DNA of 48,619 nt from an uncultured Eubacteriales bacterium (GCA_958417225.1 CATZCM010000009.1:1-48619), one strand, 5' to 3'. Numbered from the stretch's first letter, positions 8,836-18,644 are shown. Notes: generated by a model not told the origin, from the sequence alone. Program-made: numbers and translations.

Positions 8836-11800
8836 TTATTCTGCTAAGAGGTTATTTTTTTCTGCTGTTCGTTTTTTACGTATCAGTGAAAAATATTTTG
8901 ATTGCTTTTTGAGTTTTTTGGGGATTTGGACTTTGCATTCGGGAGGAAAACAGTATGGTTCCATGTGGAGTTCTTGAGTGCTTTTGGGGATAGTAAATGA
9001 TGTTATTCCCGATTTGTAAAAAGAGATATTATAAATACAAAGAGTTTCTAATTCGTCACATGAAGATAAATCAAAGTTTGTAAGTTGGGTGCAATTTTTA
9101 AAAGCAGAACATCCAATTGTTAGGTTTTTGACGCTTTTCGGGATAGTAATTGATGCTATGGTGGAGTTGCTAAAAGCGTATTCATCAATGCAAAGATTTT
9201 CTAATTTATCATATGGAGAGAGGTCAAAGCTTGTAAGGTGAGAGCAATTAGCAAAGGCAGAATTTCTGATTGTCAAGTTCGTAACGTTTTTAGGGATAAA
9301 AATTGATGTTATGACAGATTTGTAAAAAGCGTACTCATTAATGTGAAGATTTTCTAATTTATCACATGAAGAGAGATTACAGCACGTGAGTTGGTTGCAA
9401 TTAGAAAAAGCTGAATTTCCAATTGTTAAGTTCGTAACGTTTTTAGGTGTAGTAATTGATGTTATGGAGGAATTACTAAAAGCGTTCGAATCAATGTCGA
9501 GAGTTTCTAAATTGTCATTTGAAGAGATATTCAAACTTGTTAGCTGTGTGCAATTGAAAAAAGCCCCGGTTTTAATTGTCAAGTTCGTAGCGTTTTTAGG
9601 GATAGCAATTGATGTTATGGAAGAATTACTGAAAGCATTCGAATTAATGAAAATGGTTTTTAATTTTTCACTTGAAGATAAATCGAAACTTTTGAAACTT
9701 TGGCAAGAATAAAAAGCATGTTCTCCTATTGTCAAATTCATAACGTTTTTAGGTGTAGTAATTGATGCTATGGAAGAATTGCTAAAAGCGTATTCATCAA
9801 TGTCAAGAGTTTCTAAATTGTCGTTTGAAGATAAATCGAAACTTTTGAAGCTTTTGCAAGAATAAAACGCGTATTTTTGAATTATCAGGTTTTTAATGTT
9901 TTGAATTGAAGGAGTAATTAGGTTAAGGTTAGAGCATTTGCAAAAAGCAAATTTTCCTATTGTAAAATCTGTTTCGATTGCAGATTCTGATTTTTCTATT
10001 AAAACTTTATTTAATTTTTTGAAGTTATGACATGCAAATTTTCCTAATCCTACTACCTTAATTGTGTTTCTGTCAATTGTTATTTTGTTTGGTATATATA
10101 GATTTTCTTTGTCTTGTACAGGGTATAAAACAGCATTTTGGTTTTTATCTAATGTATATCTAAATTTAGTGTTAGTGTTGCTTTCTGCAAATTTAGCATG
10201 ATCATCAAATGGAATGATAGTTATCTCATGATTACCGGTTATAAGTTCATAAGTTTTTTTGCCATCTGAAAATAATTTAAAAGTGTCAGTCGAATTGATA
10301 TAATTATTGAAAATAAAATCGGTAATATCAATTTTGCCTTTATAAGTTTGCGCATTTAAACAAGAGCTTATATTTGAATAAGATATGCGGTGTTCGTTTA
10401 AGAGCTCTCCAATTCTGTAGTAATTATGTTCCTCTTCTTGTGCATACTTTAAAAATTTGAGAACTTGGTACTTATGTAAGAAATCGCTATTGATAACCTT
10501 ATCTGAAGATAACGTTAAACTATTTGTTTTTTTATATCTATCATAATAAAGGCCTTTTCTAAAGAATAACTTATGAAAATCTTCTTGCAGGGCAATTTCT
10601 TTACCTGACAGGTGATTTGCAATCATTATTGTGAAATCGTTTTTACTTTTTTCTATTTCTGCTATTTTACGTAATGTTAGTATTTTCATAATTGAAGGGT
10701 TGTGTTCAGTTTTTGCATTACAATTGGTTTGTGAAATTGAAAAGCTTAGATTGCCTAAATCGGGGTAAATAACTTTTATATCATTTTCGCGTACCTTAGT
10801 AATACAATTACCTTCGTTAAACAGTTTAAATACATCTTTGATTGCAATAGTTAGCTTTTGATTATGTGTATATTCTGGGCATTCCTTAACCTTTTCATAT
10901 GCAGTTTTTATATCTTTTTCAGGAAATAACACTTTTGCACATCGGCACATCAACGTGAGCATATTTTTGTAACCTGTATTTAATTCATAAATTTTGTTGC
11001 CACGGTAGTTTATGGGATCAAATTCACCATTTGGTTCTGTTAAGTTACAAATAGCATACTCCCATAGTGTATATGAAATACATTCACTGCAATCATCAAC
11101 ACCCACATTCTTTTGATGTAAAAAAAACATTTGCAAACGATCTTTTAAAGAATAAAGTGGAATTTGTCTTCTTTTTCCTTTTATTGCTGCTAGTACTTTT
11201 TTGAGTTTTTTATTTAATTCTTTTCCTTCTATTGAATTTTTTGGGGGAAGAACATTTTCCCATGGATCGTCGAGTTGTTTATGTACTCCTTGTGAGTAAA
11301 TTAGTAAGTTTATCACGTGTAGTACTGCGGTATCTGAGCAAATTGCAAATGTTTTTGAAAAATAGATTTTTTCATTTTCTCTAAGTTGAATTGAATAACA
11401 TGTACCATTTTCTTTAGTTGAATCTTTGTATGGAGAATATTCGTTTTCTTTGTATTTAGTTAGTATTTGTGCTGTTTGTTTAAGCCTTGCTTTGACGTTG
11501 TTGAGTTTTTTTTCATTGACGGCGTGTTCATTTGATATGTTTAGGATATTTAATTGTTCTGCTATTTTAGAATAAAATTCTGTAATTTGTTCGTCTTTAT
11601 CAAATTTTTCTATTAAATAACTAAGAAGAAGTTTTTCAGTGGTATATTTAGGGAAAATTCGAATATTGCCATCTTTTTTCGAGTGGCTATTTTTTTCTTG
11701 AAAGTCTATCATATGTATTGCGTTTTGTAGTATGGAGAAAAGTGTGTGAATCTTATTAATTTCTTTATTTGTTGATATAGTATCGCTTTCATAATTAAGT

Positions 11801-12927
11801 AAATCACAATACAATTGTTTTTGTTTTCCAAAAGGATCTGGATTTTTTGATAATTTCTTTTTTATTTCTTTTAAAGTGTTACCGTATTTTTTTGTTGAAA
11901 TATAATTGTTTGTTTCAGTCTTTTGAAAAAAACTATTGTAATCATAAGTTGGTGGGTCGGAATCTTTTTCCATAGGGCATATATATACTACAAAGTCTTT
12001 GCCAAAATCAGACCAGTTATTTAATAATGTAAATCTTGCTATTGTTTCAGGATCATTATTTCTGTATTTAAATAGACAGGATATTATATTAGCGATATCT
12101 TTATGTGATGGGGCGAGTTTATTTAAAGTTTTGTTATTCTGATTTATGTTAGTGTTTAATTTTCCAGCGGGAGAAGGAAAAAGTATTTTAATTAAATTTG
12201 GAGATCCTTTTCCTTCATCATATAAATAATTTCTGTAGTAGGAGCCTTGGTTGTTTTGGTACATGGTAATGGAGTCAATATATCCGTTAAAAAGTCGCAT
12301 ATTTTCAACTAATTTAGTTTCAATGTAAATGTAAGGATCACAGAGATTTAGAGCCTCTAAATAGTAAAGTTTTTTATAATTTGAAAATTGATTTGTTAGT
12401 TCTGAATTTATTAAACTTTGTGAGTTTTCTGAAATAGTACCGTCTGATGGTGTGAGTGTTGTATCAGGTGTTGTTTGTGCAGCATCAGTGATGTCATGAG
12501 TGATAGGTGTTTTTATGGGTGAAGTTTCCAGACTGTACTCTATGCTGGCTAATTGTTGTTTAGTTAATTGAATAGCTTGACTTGCATTTATAGCATGTGC
12601 TTTTGATTCAGTCAAAGTATGCCCTAATCCTAAAACCATTAATGAGGTTAGTTCGTCTAAAAATATGTTTTTGTCTATTATGCCTTGGGAGGAATTTTCT
12701 GATTCTATATCATTTAGCTTTTTGTCTATCTTTTTTTCATATCTTATAAGTTTCTCGGTGGTGAAATTTACGCCTATTTTTCGACCGAGAGGAATTATTT
12801 CATTTTCGATGATCTTTCTTAGGTCGTTCTCATTTTTTATGAGTTGGATTTTTTCCTTTAGGGTGGAATCTATACTACCGTTTTGTTCTAATCTTTTATA
12901 ATACTCGTTAATTTTGTTATTATTCAT
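8836..12927 (-). CDS. Large protein with C-terminal LRR_5 (BspA-type) leucine-rich repeats
   Basis: A 1363-residue protein of unknown function. About the first 900 residues are Lys/Asn/Glu-rich, with a low-complexity Thr/Ser/Pro hinge around 135-165, and match no family I recognise. Residues 1013-1318 are six consecutive 51-residue repeats of the pattern NLTIxxxAFxNCxxLTSFDLSS-DxLExLxIxxxAFSNSxITSIxIPK, each a pair of LRR_5 units. A basic 45-residue tail follows. There is no signal peptide, transmembrane segment or sorting motif, unlike most BspA-type surface proteins, so it is cytoplasmic or exported by another route. C530 and H537 lie in a conserved-looking CSDTAVLHV stretch that might be functional. 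ATG at 12927 follows AAGGAGG by about 10 bases and has a consensus promoter. It is a single gene between two housekeeping operons, which suggests insertion of an accessory gene. Confidence 0.75.
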   Translation of the reverse strand: MNNNKINEYYKRLEQNGSIDSTLKEKIQLIKNENDLRKIIENEIIPLGRKIGVNFTTEKLIRYEKKIDKKLNDIESENSSQGIIDKNIFLDELTSLMVLGLGHTLTESKAHAINASQAIQLTKQQLASIEYSLETSPIKTPITHDITDAAQTTPDTTLTPSDGTISENSQSLINSELTNQFSNYKKLYYLEALNLCDPYIYIETKLVENMRLFNGYIDSITMYQNNQGSYYRNYLYDEGKGSPNLIKILFPSPAGKLNTNINQNNKTLNKLAPSHKDIANIISCLFKYRNNDPETIARFTLLNNWSDFGKDFVVYICPMEKDSDPPTYDYNSFFQKTETNNYISTKKYGNTLKEIKKKLSKNPDPFGKQKQLYCDLLNYESDTISTNKEINKIHTLFSILQNAIHMIDFQEKNSHSKKDGNIRIFPKYTTEKLLLSYLIEKFDKDEQITEFYSKIAEQLNILNISNEHAVNEKKLNNVKARLKQTAQILTKYKENEYSPYKDSTKENGTCYSIQLRENEKIYFSKTFAICSDTAVLHVINLLIYSQGVHKQLDDPWENVLPPKNSIEGKELNKKLKKVLAAIKGKRRQIPLYSLKDRLQMFFLHQKNVGVDDCSECISYTLWEYAICNLTEPNGEFDPINYRGNKIYELNTGYKNMLTLMCRCAKVLFPEKDIKTAYEKVKECPEYTHNQKLTIAIKDVFKLFNEGNCITKVRENDIKVIYPDLGNLSFSISQTNCNAKTEHNPSIMKILTLRKIAEIEKSKNDFTIMIANHLSGKEIALQEDFHKLFFRKGLYYDRYKKTNSLTLSSDKVINSDFLHKYQVLKFLKYAQEEEHNYYRIGELLNEHRISYSNISSCLNAQTYKGKIDITDFIFNNYINSTDTFKLFSDGKKTYELITGNHEITIIPFDDHAKFAESNTNTKFRYTLDKNQNAVLYPVQDKENLYIPNKITIDRNTIKVVGLGKFACHNFKKLNKVLIEKSESAIETDFTIGKFAFCKCSNLNLITPSIQNIKNLIIQKYAFYSCKSFKSFDLSSNDNLETLDIDEYAFSNSSIASITTPKNVMNLTIGEHAFYSCQSFKSFDLSSSEKLKTIFINSNAFSNSSITSIAIPKNATNLTIKTGAFFNCTQLTSLNISSNDNLETLDIDSNAFSNSSITSITTPKNVTNLTIGNSAFSNCNQLTCCNLSSCDKLENLHINEYAFYKSVITSIFIPKNVTNLTIRNSAFANCSHLTSFDLSPYDKLENLCIDEYAFSNSTIASITIPKSVKNLTIGCSAFKNCTQLTNFDLSSCDELETLCIYNISFYKSGITSFTIPKSTQELHMEPYCFPPECKVQIPKKLKKQSKYFSLIRKKRTAEKNNLLAE
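8974..9891 (-). repeat. Six tandem 153-bp coding repeats (51 residues each)
   Basis: The C-terminal LRR block of the large minus-strand protein consists of six units of exactly 153 bp. The units are diverged at the DNA level but share frame, length and the NLTI, AF.NC, LSS, AFSNS and IPK positions. Such arrays can expand or contract by recombination. Confidence 0.85.
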
Positions 12928-12965
12928 TTTTGGGAAACCTCCTTAAAAATTTTCACAATATTAAC

Positions 12966-12994
12966 ATTATATGATATAGTTATATACAAGTCAA
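12966..12994 (-). promoter_or_regulatory. Consensus sigma-A promoter of the LRR gene
   Basis: On the minus strand TTGACT (12989-12994) and TATAAT (12966-12971) are spaced by 17 bases, 40 bases ahead of the ATG at 12927. This is one of the best promoters in the window, so the LRR protein is probably expressed in vegetative cells. Confidence 0.8.
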
Positions 12995-13368
12995 TTTTAA
13001 AAAAAATATTAATCTTTAAAATTTCAAAATTATTGTAAAGAATGTAATATTTTGGTTGTGAAATATTGTTACAAATTGTTAGGACAAGACTGCTAATGGA
13101 ATTCATATGTATACATCGTAGCATATAAAATTGAAAAAGTTTGTATATATAATCGAAAGGGAACATTACTTAATAGTTTTGTTGTTTTTTGCAAAATGAT
13201 GTAATTTGGTTATCTGTATTGATTTTTTATAAAATAGTCAAGGCTGAGTTTTTAGGTGTATATTTAGAAAATATTTTAGTATACTCAAATTTTTTTTTAT
13301 GGTTTACCATATGTATTGCATCTTGAGGTATTGAAATATGGTGAAATTTTTAAGGATTATACGGCTTC
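12995..13368. other. Non-coding divergent intergenic region
   Basis: AT-rich spacer between the divergent LRR gene and fhs promoters. No coding frame with a ribosome binding site, RNA gene or strong hairpin was recognised. Confidence 0.5.
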
Positions 13369-13397
13369 TTGCTAAAATGCCATTTTTGTGTTAAAAT
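13369..13397 (+). promoter_or_regulatory. Promoter of the fhs operon
   Basis: TTGCTA (13369-13374), a 17-base spacer and TAAAAT (13392-13397). The leader to the fhs ATG is about 110 nt. Confidence 0.6.
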
Positions 13398-13512
13398 GAG
13401 TAGGAAACTAAAATTTTGTATGTACTAAAATTGCTTTTCATATGTGAATTATTATGGAATTGAATTTAGTGATAGTTTTTATCAGTGCTACAAAATAGAA
13501 AAGGAGAGAGCT

Positions 13513-15147
13513 ATGTTAACTGATATAGAAATCGCAGCCAATCATAAATTGCGTCCAATAGAGGATGTTGCAAGGGATATCGGTATAAGTAAAGGTGAGT
13601 TGGAACCTTATGGTCGTTATAAGGCAAAACTTAATGATACACTTAATTTTAGAGTTAGCAATAATAAAAACGGCAAACTTATACTTGTTACGGCTATTAA
13701 TCCAACTCCTGCTGGAGAGGGAAAGACTACTGTGACTATTGGACTTGGTCAAGCGATGCAAAAAATTGGAAAGAGATCAATTATTGCATTACGGGAACCG
13801 TCACTTGGTCCAGTTTTTGGAGTAAAAGGAGGAGCTGCAGGTGGAGGATATTCTCAGGTGCTTCCAATGGAGGACATAAATCTTCATTTTACAGGAGACA
13901 TGCACGCAATTACAGCAGCCAACAATTTACTTTGTTCACTAATAGATAATCACATTTTTCAAGGCAATGAACTCGAAATAGACGTTCGCAGAATTCTTGT
14001 GAATAGATGTCTTGACATGAATGATCGTGCACTTAGGCATACGGTGATTGGCATAGGCGGAAAAATAAATGGTATTCCTCGGGAAGATAGTTTTATTATA
14101 ACTGTTGCAAGTGAAGTTATGGCAATTTTATGTTTATCAGAGGATATTTCAGATTTAAAGAAACGATTAGGTGATATACTAGTTGCGTACTCAACTTCGG
14201 GAAAACCTATTTATGCTAAAGATCTTTATGCCGAAGATGCGATGACGATTTTACTTAAAGATGCACTTATGCCAAATTTAGTTCAGACTATTGAGGGAAC
14301 TCCGGCGATTATACATGGAGGGCCATTTGCAAATATTGCACATGGATGCAATTCGGTACGGGCGACAAAGCTTGCAATGAAATTAGCAGATTATTGTATA
14401 ACGGAAGCAGGATTTGGGTCTGATCTGGGTGCAGAGAAATTTTTTGATATCAAGTGCCAAGTGGCCAATCTAGTTCCTTCAGCAGTTGTGTTGGTAGCTA
14501 CAGTTAGAGCTCTTAAATATAATGGATCTGGGGATCTTAAAAAGGGAATTGTAAATCTTAGAGCGCATATTGAAAACATGAAAAAGTTTGGAATTCCAAT
14601 TGTTGTTGCTATAAATCGTTTTCATGATGATATTGATGACGAAATTTCATACATACGTGATTATTGTAAGGATATGGGCGTTTGTGCCGAGTGTGCTACA
14701 GTGCACGAAAATGGCGGAAACGGTGGAATTAAACTTGCACAATGTGTATGTGAGGCAGTTGAACAAGTATCAGATTTTTCACCAATATATGAATTAGAAC
14801 TACCTATTAAGGAGAAGATTAAAAAGGTTGCAACTTCTATATATGGTGCTGATGGTGTTACATTTACAAAAAAAGCATTGAATGCGCTTTCAGAACTAGA
14901 AAAGCTAAATGTGAGTAAATTTCCTATTTGTATTGCCAAAACTCAATATTCGCTTTCTGATGATCCGAAGCTTCTTGGTCGGCCAACTGGTTTTTCGATA
15001 ACTGTGTGTGATGTGAAAGTATCACATGGAGCTGGTTTTATAGTAGTCTATACTGGAGATATCATGACTATGCCTGGACTTCCTAAGGTTCCGGCGGCAG
15101 TTAAAATGAGGATATCGGATCGTAAACAAATAAGTGGACTGTTTTAG
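13513..15147 (+). CDS. fhs: Formate--tetrahydrofolate ligase
   Basis: Makes 10-formyl-tetrahydrofolate from formate, ATP and tetrahydrofolate, a central reaction of one-carbon metabolism and, in acetogens, the Wood-Ljungdahl pathway. The 544-residue protein has the P-loop TPAGEGKTT (65-73), REPSLGPVFGVKGGAAGGGYSQ-type active-site segment, FTGDMHAITAANN and EAGFGSDLGAEKF. Length is normal (about 550). The ATG at 13513 is preceded by AAAGGAGAGAG; the longer reading frame from 13444 is not needed. It heads the operon with tsaE, tsaB, rpiB, upp and an LCP gene. Confidence 0.97.
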   Translation: MLTDIEIAANHKLRPIEDVARDIGISKGELEPYGRYKAKLNDTLNFRVSNNKNGKLILVTAINPTPAGEGKTTVTIGLGQAMQKIGKRSIIALREPSLGPVFGVKGGAAGGGYSQVLPMEDINLHFTGDMHAITAANNLLCSLIDNHIFQGNELEIDVRRILVNRCLDMNDRALRHTVIGIGGKINGIPREDSFIITVASEVMAILCLSEDISDLKKRLGDILVAYSTSGKPIYAKDLYAEDAMTILLKDALMPNLVQTIEGTPAIIHGGPFANIAHGCNSVRATKLAMKLADYCITEAGFGSDLGAEKFFDIKCQVANLVPSAVVLVATVRALKYNGSGDLKKGIVNLRAHIENMKKFGIPIVVAINRFHDDIDDEISYIRDYCKDMGVCAECATVHENGGNGGIKLAQCVCEAVEQVSDFSPIYELELPIKEKIKKVATSIYGADGVTFTKKALNALSELEKLNVSKFPICIAKTQYSLSDDPKLLGRPTGFSITVCDVKVSHGAGFIVVYTGDIMTMPGLPKVPAAVKMRISDRKQISGLF

Positions 15148-15162
15148 TGGTGGTGAGTTTAT

Positions 15163-15603
15163 ATGAAAGAGTTTATGAGTAACAGCGTGGAAATGACGGA
15201 GCTAATTGGTGCAAAATTTGCAAATACCCTTTCGGGAAAAGAAGTGATTGCACTCCATGGTGAACTTGGTGCAGGGAAAACAGCTTTTGTGCGTGGTGTA
15301 GCCAAAGGCCTTAAAATCAGTGATGATGTGTCAAGTCCAACTTTTTCTATTGTACATGAGTATGAAGCTTCTGCGTTTCCGGTATATCATTTTGATATGT
15401 ATCGGGTCAATTCATGTGATGATTTGTATTCAACAGGATATTTTGATTATATTTACACTGGAGTGTTGCTTATTGAATGGAGTGAAAATATAATTGAATG
15501 GCTTCCGAAGGATGTAATTAATGTTTACATAAGAAAAGAAGGCGAAGAAACGAGAAAAATTATTTTTGAGGGGAATGATAAATTTGAAGGTGTTGGGAAT
15601 TGA
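15163..15603 (+). CDS. tsaE: tRNA threonylcarbamoyladenosine synthesis ATPase TsaE
   Basis: P-loop ATPase (146 residues) needed with TsaB and TsaD to transfer threonylcarbamoyl to A37 of ANN-decoding tRNAs. The Walker A motif is GELGAGKT (33-40). SSPTFSIVHEYE, FDMYRV and LIEWSENI are characteristic. ATG at 15163 lies 15 bases after the fhs stop with TGGTGAG as binding site. Its end overlaps the start of tsaB. Confidence 0.95.
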   Translation: MKEFMSNSVEMTELIGAKFANTLSGKEVIALHGELGAGKTAFVRGVAKGLKISDDVSSPTFSIVHEYEASAFPVYHFDMYRVNSCDDLYSTGYFDYIYTGVLLIEWSENIIEWLPKDVINVYIRKEGEETRKIIFEGNDKFEGVGN

Positions 15604-16300
15604 TACGTCAACTAAGTCAATTTCAGTAGCAATATGCAATGATGATGAAATTATAGGGGAATATTTTGTAAATAGCACATTGGCGCATAGTTGTACACTT
15701 TTACCAATGATTGATAATCTTTTGAAAAGTACAAAAATTAGTTTAGATGATATAGATGCTTTTGCAGTGACAAATGGTCCGGGATCTTTCACGGGTGTTC
15801 GTATTGGAGTTTCAACTGTAAAAGGTATGGCCCTTGCACTTGATAAGCCTTGTGTTACAGTTTCAACACTTGAAGCCATTGCGTACAATCTTGTTGATAC
15901 TGATTGTATAGCTTTTCCGACTATTGATGCTCGTGGAGGTAGGGTATATGCTGCTTTGTTTGAAATTAGAGCGGGAAAAATAAAAAGAATTATGGATGAC
16001 CAAGTTATTTTTCTAAGTGACATTGGGGAAAAATTGTTAAATTTGAAGGAAAAAATAATTTTACTTGGAGATGGAGCTGATTTGTGTTATAATAAAAAAG
16101 GTTGCGTTGGTGTTGATGTGAATGTAACTTCTTTATCAAAAAGATTTTGCAGGGCAAGCACGGTAGCTACCATAGGTAGACAAAGTGTAATATTAGGAAA
16201 GGTTTTTAGTGCTGACGAAATTGTACCAAAGTATATTGTTCCATCGCAGGCAGAGCGTGAACGTATGGCAAAACTTAATATTACGGAAAATTGTCGGTAA
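15584..16300 (+). CDS. tsaB: tRNA threonylcarbamoyladenosine synthesis protein TsaB
   Basis: Inactive ASKHA-fold partner of TsaD (239 residues). The N-terminus KVLGIDTSTKSISVA, AFAVTNGPGSFTGVRIGVSTVKG and IDARGGRVYAA are diagnostic. The start is taken as TTG at 15584, ten bases after GAGGGG and giving the usual MKVLGIDTS beginning. ATG at 15575 is possible but sits too close to that binding site. The rimI gene often found next is absent. Confidence 0.93.
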   Translation: MKVLGIDTSTKSISVAICNDDEIIGEYFVNSTLAHSCTLLPMIDNLLKSTKISLDDIDAFAVTNGPGSFTGVRIGVSTVKGMALALDKPCVTVSTLEAIAYNLVDTDCIAFPTIDARGGRVYAALFEIRAGKIKRIMDDQVIFLSDIGEKLLNLKEKIILLGDGADLCYNKKGCVGVDVNVTSLSKRFCRASTVATIGRQSVILGKVFSADEIVPKYIVPSQAERERMAKLNITENCR

Positions 16301-16357
16301 TAATGTCCTGGACGATTTAGTCTATCGCAAATTATACTAAGAAATTGAGGTGTAAAT

Positions 16358-16813
16358 ATGATCATACTTGGATCTGATCACGGAGGTTTTCAATTAAAAG
16401 AATTAGTAAAAAATTTTTTTAATTCTCAAAATGCGTCATATAGTGATGTTGGTACGTATGATGAAAATTTGGTTGATTATCCAGATTATGCACTAAAAGT
16501 GGCTTTGCAGGTAGTATCTAATGAAAATAACTTAGGTATACTTTGCTGTGGAACTGGGATTGGAATGTCCATTGCTGCCAATAAAATTCCAGGTGTTCGA
16601 GCAGCTCTTTGTCAAGATGTATTTTGTGCCGAGATGGCTCGCAGACATAATAATGCGAATATTCTTTGCTTGGGTGGTAGAGTGCTAGAACCTGACACTG
16701 CAATTGAAATTGTTCGTACTTTTTTAATAACAAAGTTTGATGGGGGCAGACATGCCGTTCGGCTCGAAAAAATAAGGTCAATTGAAACGAAAGGAAGTAT
16801 AATAAATGAGTGA
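16358..16813 (+). CDS. rpiB: Ribose-5-phosphate isomerase B
   Basis: Interconverts ribulose 5-phosphate and ribose 5-phosphate (LacAB/RpiB family, 151 residues). The N-terminal GSDHGGFQLKE, YPDYA and the active-site segment CCGTGIGMSIAANK with the catalytic cysteine at about residue 64 are present. The later RRHNNANILCLGGRV region binds phosphate. ATG at 16358 follows GAGGTG. The gene overlaps upp by 8 bases, a pairing that supplies ribose phosphate and uses PRPP. Confidence 0.95.
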   Translation: MIILGSDHGGFQLKELVKNFFNSQNASYSDVGTYDENLVDYPDYALKVALQVVSNENNLGILCCGTGIGMSIAANKIPGVRAALCQDVFCAEMARRHNNANILCLGGRVLEPDTAIEIVRTFLITKFDGGRHAVRLEKIRSIETKGSIINE

Positions 16814-17438
16814 TAAAATATTTATAATGGATCATCCATTGATACAACATAAATTAACTTTGATGAGGGATGAAAGAACAGGTTCGAAGGAATTTAGAGA
16901 GCTTGTAAGTGAAATTGCAATGCTTATGTGTTATGAGGCAACAAGGGATTTGCCATTGAAGGACATAGAACTCAAAACTCCCGTTGCTACAGGAAAATTT
17001 AAGACGTTAGCTGGTCGAAAACTTGCTTTTGTTCCTATATTGCGTGCGGGGATCGGTATGGTTGATGGAGTGATGAGTCTTGTACCGGCTGCGAAAATCG
17101 GTCATATTGGTTTATATCGTGATCCCGCGACACTTGAACCAGTTGAATATTATAGCAAATTACCATGCGATATTAATGAACGTGAAGTTATTGTGCTTGA
17201 TCCAATGCTTGCAACAGGCGGATCAGCAATCGATTCAATTAGTATTATTAAGAAAAAACAACCTAAAAATATTAAGTTTATGTGTATCATAGCTTCCCCA
17301 GAGGGTTTGGAGGCCTTGAGTAAAGCACATCCAGATGTTCAGATTTACTGTGCATCAAGAGATGAGAGGTTAAATGAACATGGATATATAGTTCCTGGCC
17401 TTGGGGATGCAGGGGACAGGCTGTTTGGTACAAAGTAA
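16806..17438 (+). CDS. upp: Uracil phosphoribosyltransferase
   Basis: Salvages uracil to UMP using PRPP. The 210-residue protein has the PRPP loop VLDPMLATGGSA (residues 130-141), RAGIGMVDG and the C-terminal uracil-binding GYIVPGLGDAGDRLFGT. Length and motifs are fully typical. The ATG lies inside the end of rpiB, with AAAGGAAGT upstream. The rpiB-upp order is common in Firmicutes. Confidence 0.97.
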   Translation: MSDKIFIMDHPLIQHKLTLMRDERTGSKEFRELVSEIAMLMCYEATRDLPLKDIELKTPVATGKFKTLAGRKLAFVPILRAGIGMVDGVMSLVPAAKIGHIGLYRDPATLEPVEYYSKLPCDINEREVIVLDPMLATGGSAIDSISIIKKKQPKNIKFMCIIASPEGLEALSKAHPDVQIYCASRDERLNEHGYIVPGLGDAGDRLFGTK

Positions 17439-17458
17439 TGATAACAGGAGGTTAGTTT

Positions 17459-18430
17459 ATGGATTTAAATGATAATGGTTACGATGTACGTGGCACAAGA
17501 AAAAAGATGAAGGGCTGGAAAAAGGCCTTGATAATTATTACAGCTGTTATATTGGTGGCTATAATAGCTGTGTTGGGTATAGCTATTCACATGTTTAGCG
17601 GATTGAAAATGAACAAATTATCTGAAAATAAGGAAGAATTGGGAATATCTCCTGAAGCCGCTGAGCAATATGAAGGTGCGGAAATTCGTGCTATTGCTAT
17701 GTTTGGTCTTGATGGGAGAGATCAATCTAGTATAAATGGAAGATCAGATTCAATTATGTTGCTTGTAATTAACACTAAACTTAATAAAGTAAAACTTGTA
17801 TCTATACTTAGAGATAGTTATGTTGCAATAGAGGGCCATGATAAACAAAAACTTGGTCACGCGTATGCACATGGTGGAGCACAACTTGCAGTTAAGACAT
17901 TAAACCAAAATTTTCACTTGAATATTTCAGATTATGTAACGACGAATTTTGAAGGAATGACGAACATAATTGATTCAATTGGTGGTGTCGATGTGGAAAT
18001 AACTGAAAAAGAAAGTGGTTCTATTCCAGATGCAACTGGTGCTGGCGTTTTGCATATGAATGGAAAACAAGCACTTGCGTATTCGCGTATTAGAATGATC
18101 GATACGGATAATAGAAGGGCGGATCGTCAAAAAACAGTTCTTAAGGCAATGTTGAAACAAGTAAAGACAAATGTAAGCCCAACGCAATATGTAGGTTTAG
18201 CAAAAGATGCAATGTCTCATGTGGAAACATCTCTTTCGTATGGAGAAATGGTTAGTTTTGCAAATATGTTAGTGAAAATAAATGATTCTGTAAAGGAAAT
18301 GAATGTTCCTGACCTTAAAGAAGATGATCCTTGGGGCGGAATCCTTTCTAATGCAGTTGGATGGGTTTGGACGTATAATCTTGATGCAGCAGGAGATAGA
18401 ATTAATAAATTTATACTTGAGGACTGGTGA
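17459..18430 (+). CDS. LytR-CpsA-Psr (LCP) family cell-wall glycopolymer ligase
   Basis: Membrane-anchored 323-residue protein that likely transfers lipid-linked glycopolymers to peptidoglycan. A basic cytoplasmic N-terminus and one transmembrane helix (about 23-46) precede the extracellular LCP domain. Visible core motifs are FGLDGRDQSSINGRSDSIM, VSILRDSYVAI, the YSRIRMIDTDNRRADRQ segment with the conserved arginines, and ISDYVTTNFEGM. AACAGGAGGTTAG precedes the ATG. It ends the fhs operon, before a long terminator hairpin. Which polymer it attaches cannot be told. Confidence 0.9.
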   Translation: MDLNDNGYDVRGTRKKMKGWKKALIIITAVILVAIIAVLGIAIHMFSGLKMNKLSENKEELGISPEAAEQYEGAEIRAIAMFGLDGRDQSSINGRSDSIMLLVINTKLNKVKLVSILRDSYVAIEGHDKQKLGHAYAHGGAQLAVKTLNQNFHLNISDYVTTNFEGMTNIIDSIGGVDVEITEKESGSIPDATGAGVLHMNGKQALAYSRIRMIDTDNRRADRQKTVLKAMLKQVKTNVSPTQYVGLAKDAMSHVETSLSYGEMVSFANMLVKINDSVKEMNVPDLKEDDPWGGILSNAVGWVWTYNLDAAGDRINKFILEDW

Positions 18431-18508
18431 TTTATCAAAACGGGGTATAGATTGTATAAATTGCCTATTAAAATAAAGGTGTCAATTAGAGGGTGTTTTC
18501 AATTTTGT

Positions 18509-18573
18509 AAAAACTTAAAGTGAACTGGAGTTTAATTCTTTTAAGTAGGCTTCGGTTTGCTTTAAGTTTTTTT
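18509..18573 (+). terminator. Long (22-bp) hairpin terminator
   Basis: Bases 18509-18530 pair with 18550-18571: 12 perfect pairs (AAAAACTTAAAG with CTTTAAGTTTTT) continued by ten pairs including G-U wobbles, with a 19-nt loop and a U-run. It closes the fhs-LCP operon. Confidence 0.8.
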
Positions 18574-18644
18574 GTTATGTGTGGATGAAATTTTTTTTGT
18601 TCTTGATGTTTTATTTTTTGTATGAAATATAAAATGTGAAGTGG

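Noticed and set aside
9386..9712. Plus-strand frame of 108 codons with internal repeats
   Set aside because: The repetition only mirrors the LRR repeats of the minus-strand gene.
8974..9891. Regularly spaced repeats that could suggest a CRISPR array
   Set aside because: The unit is 153 bp, lies fully in a coding frame and encodes LRR_5 modules; there are no short identical repeats with unique spacers and no cas genes.
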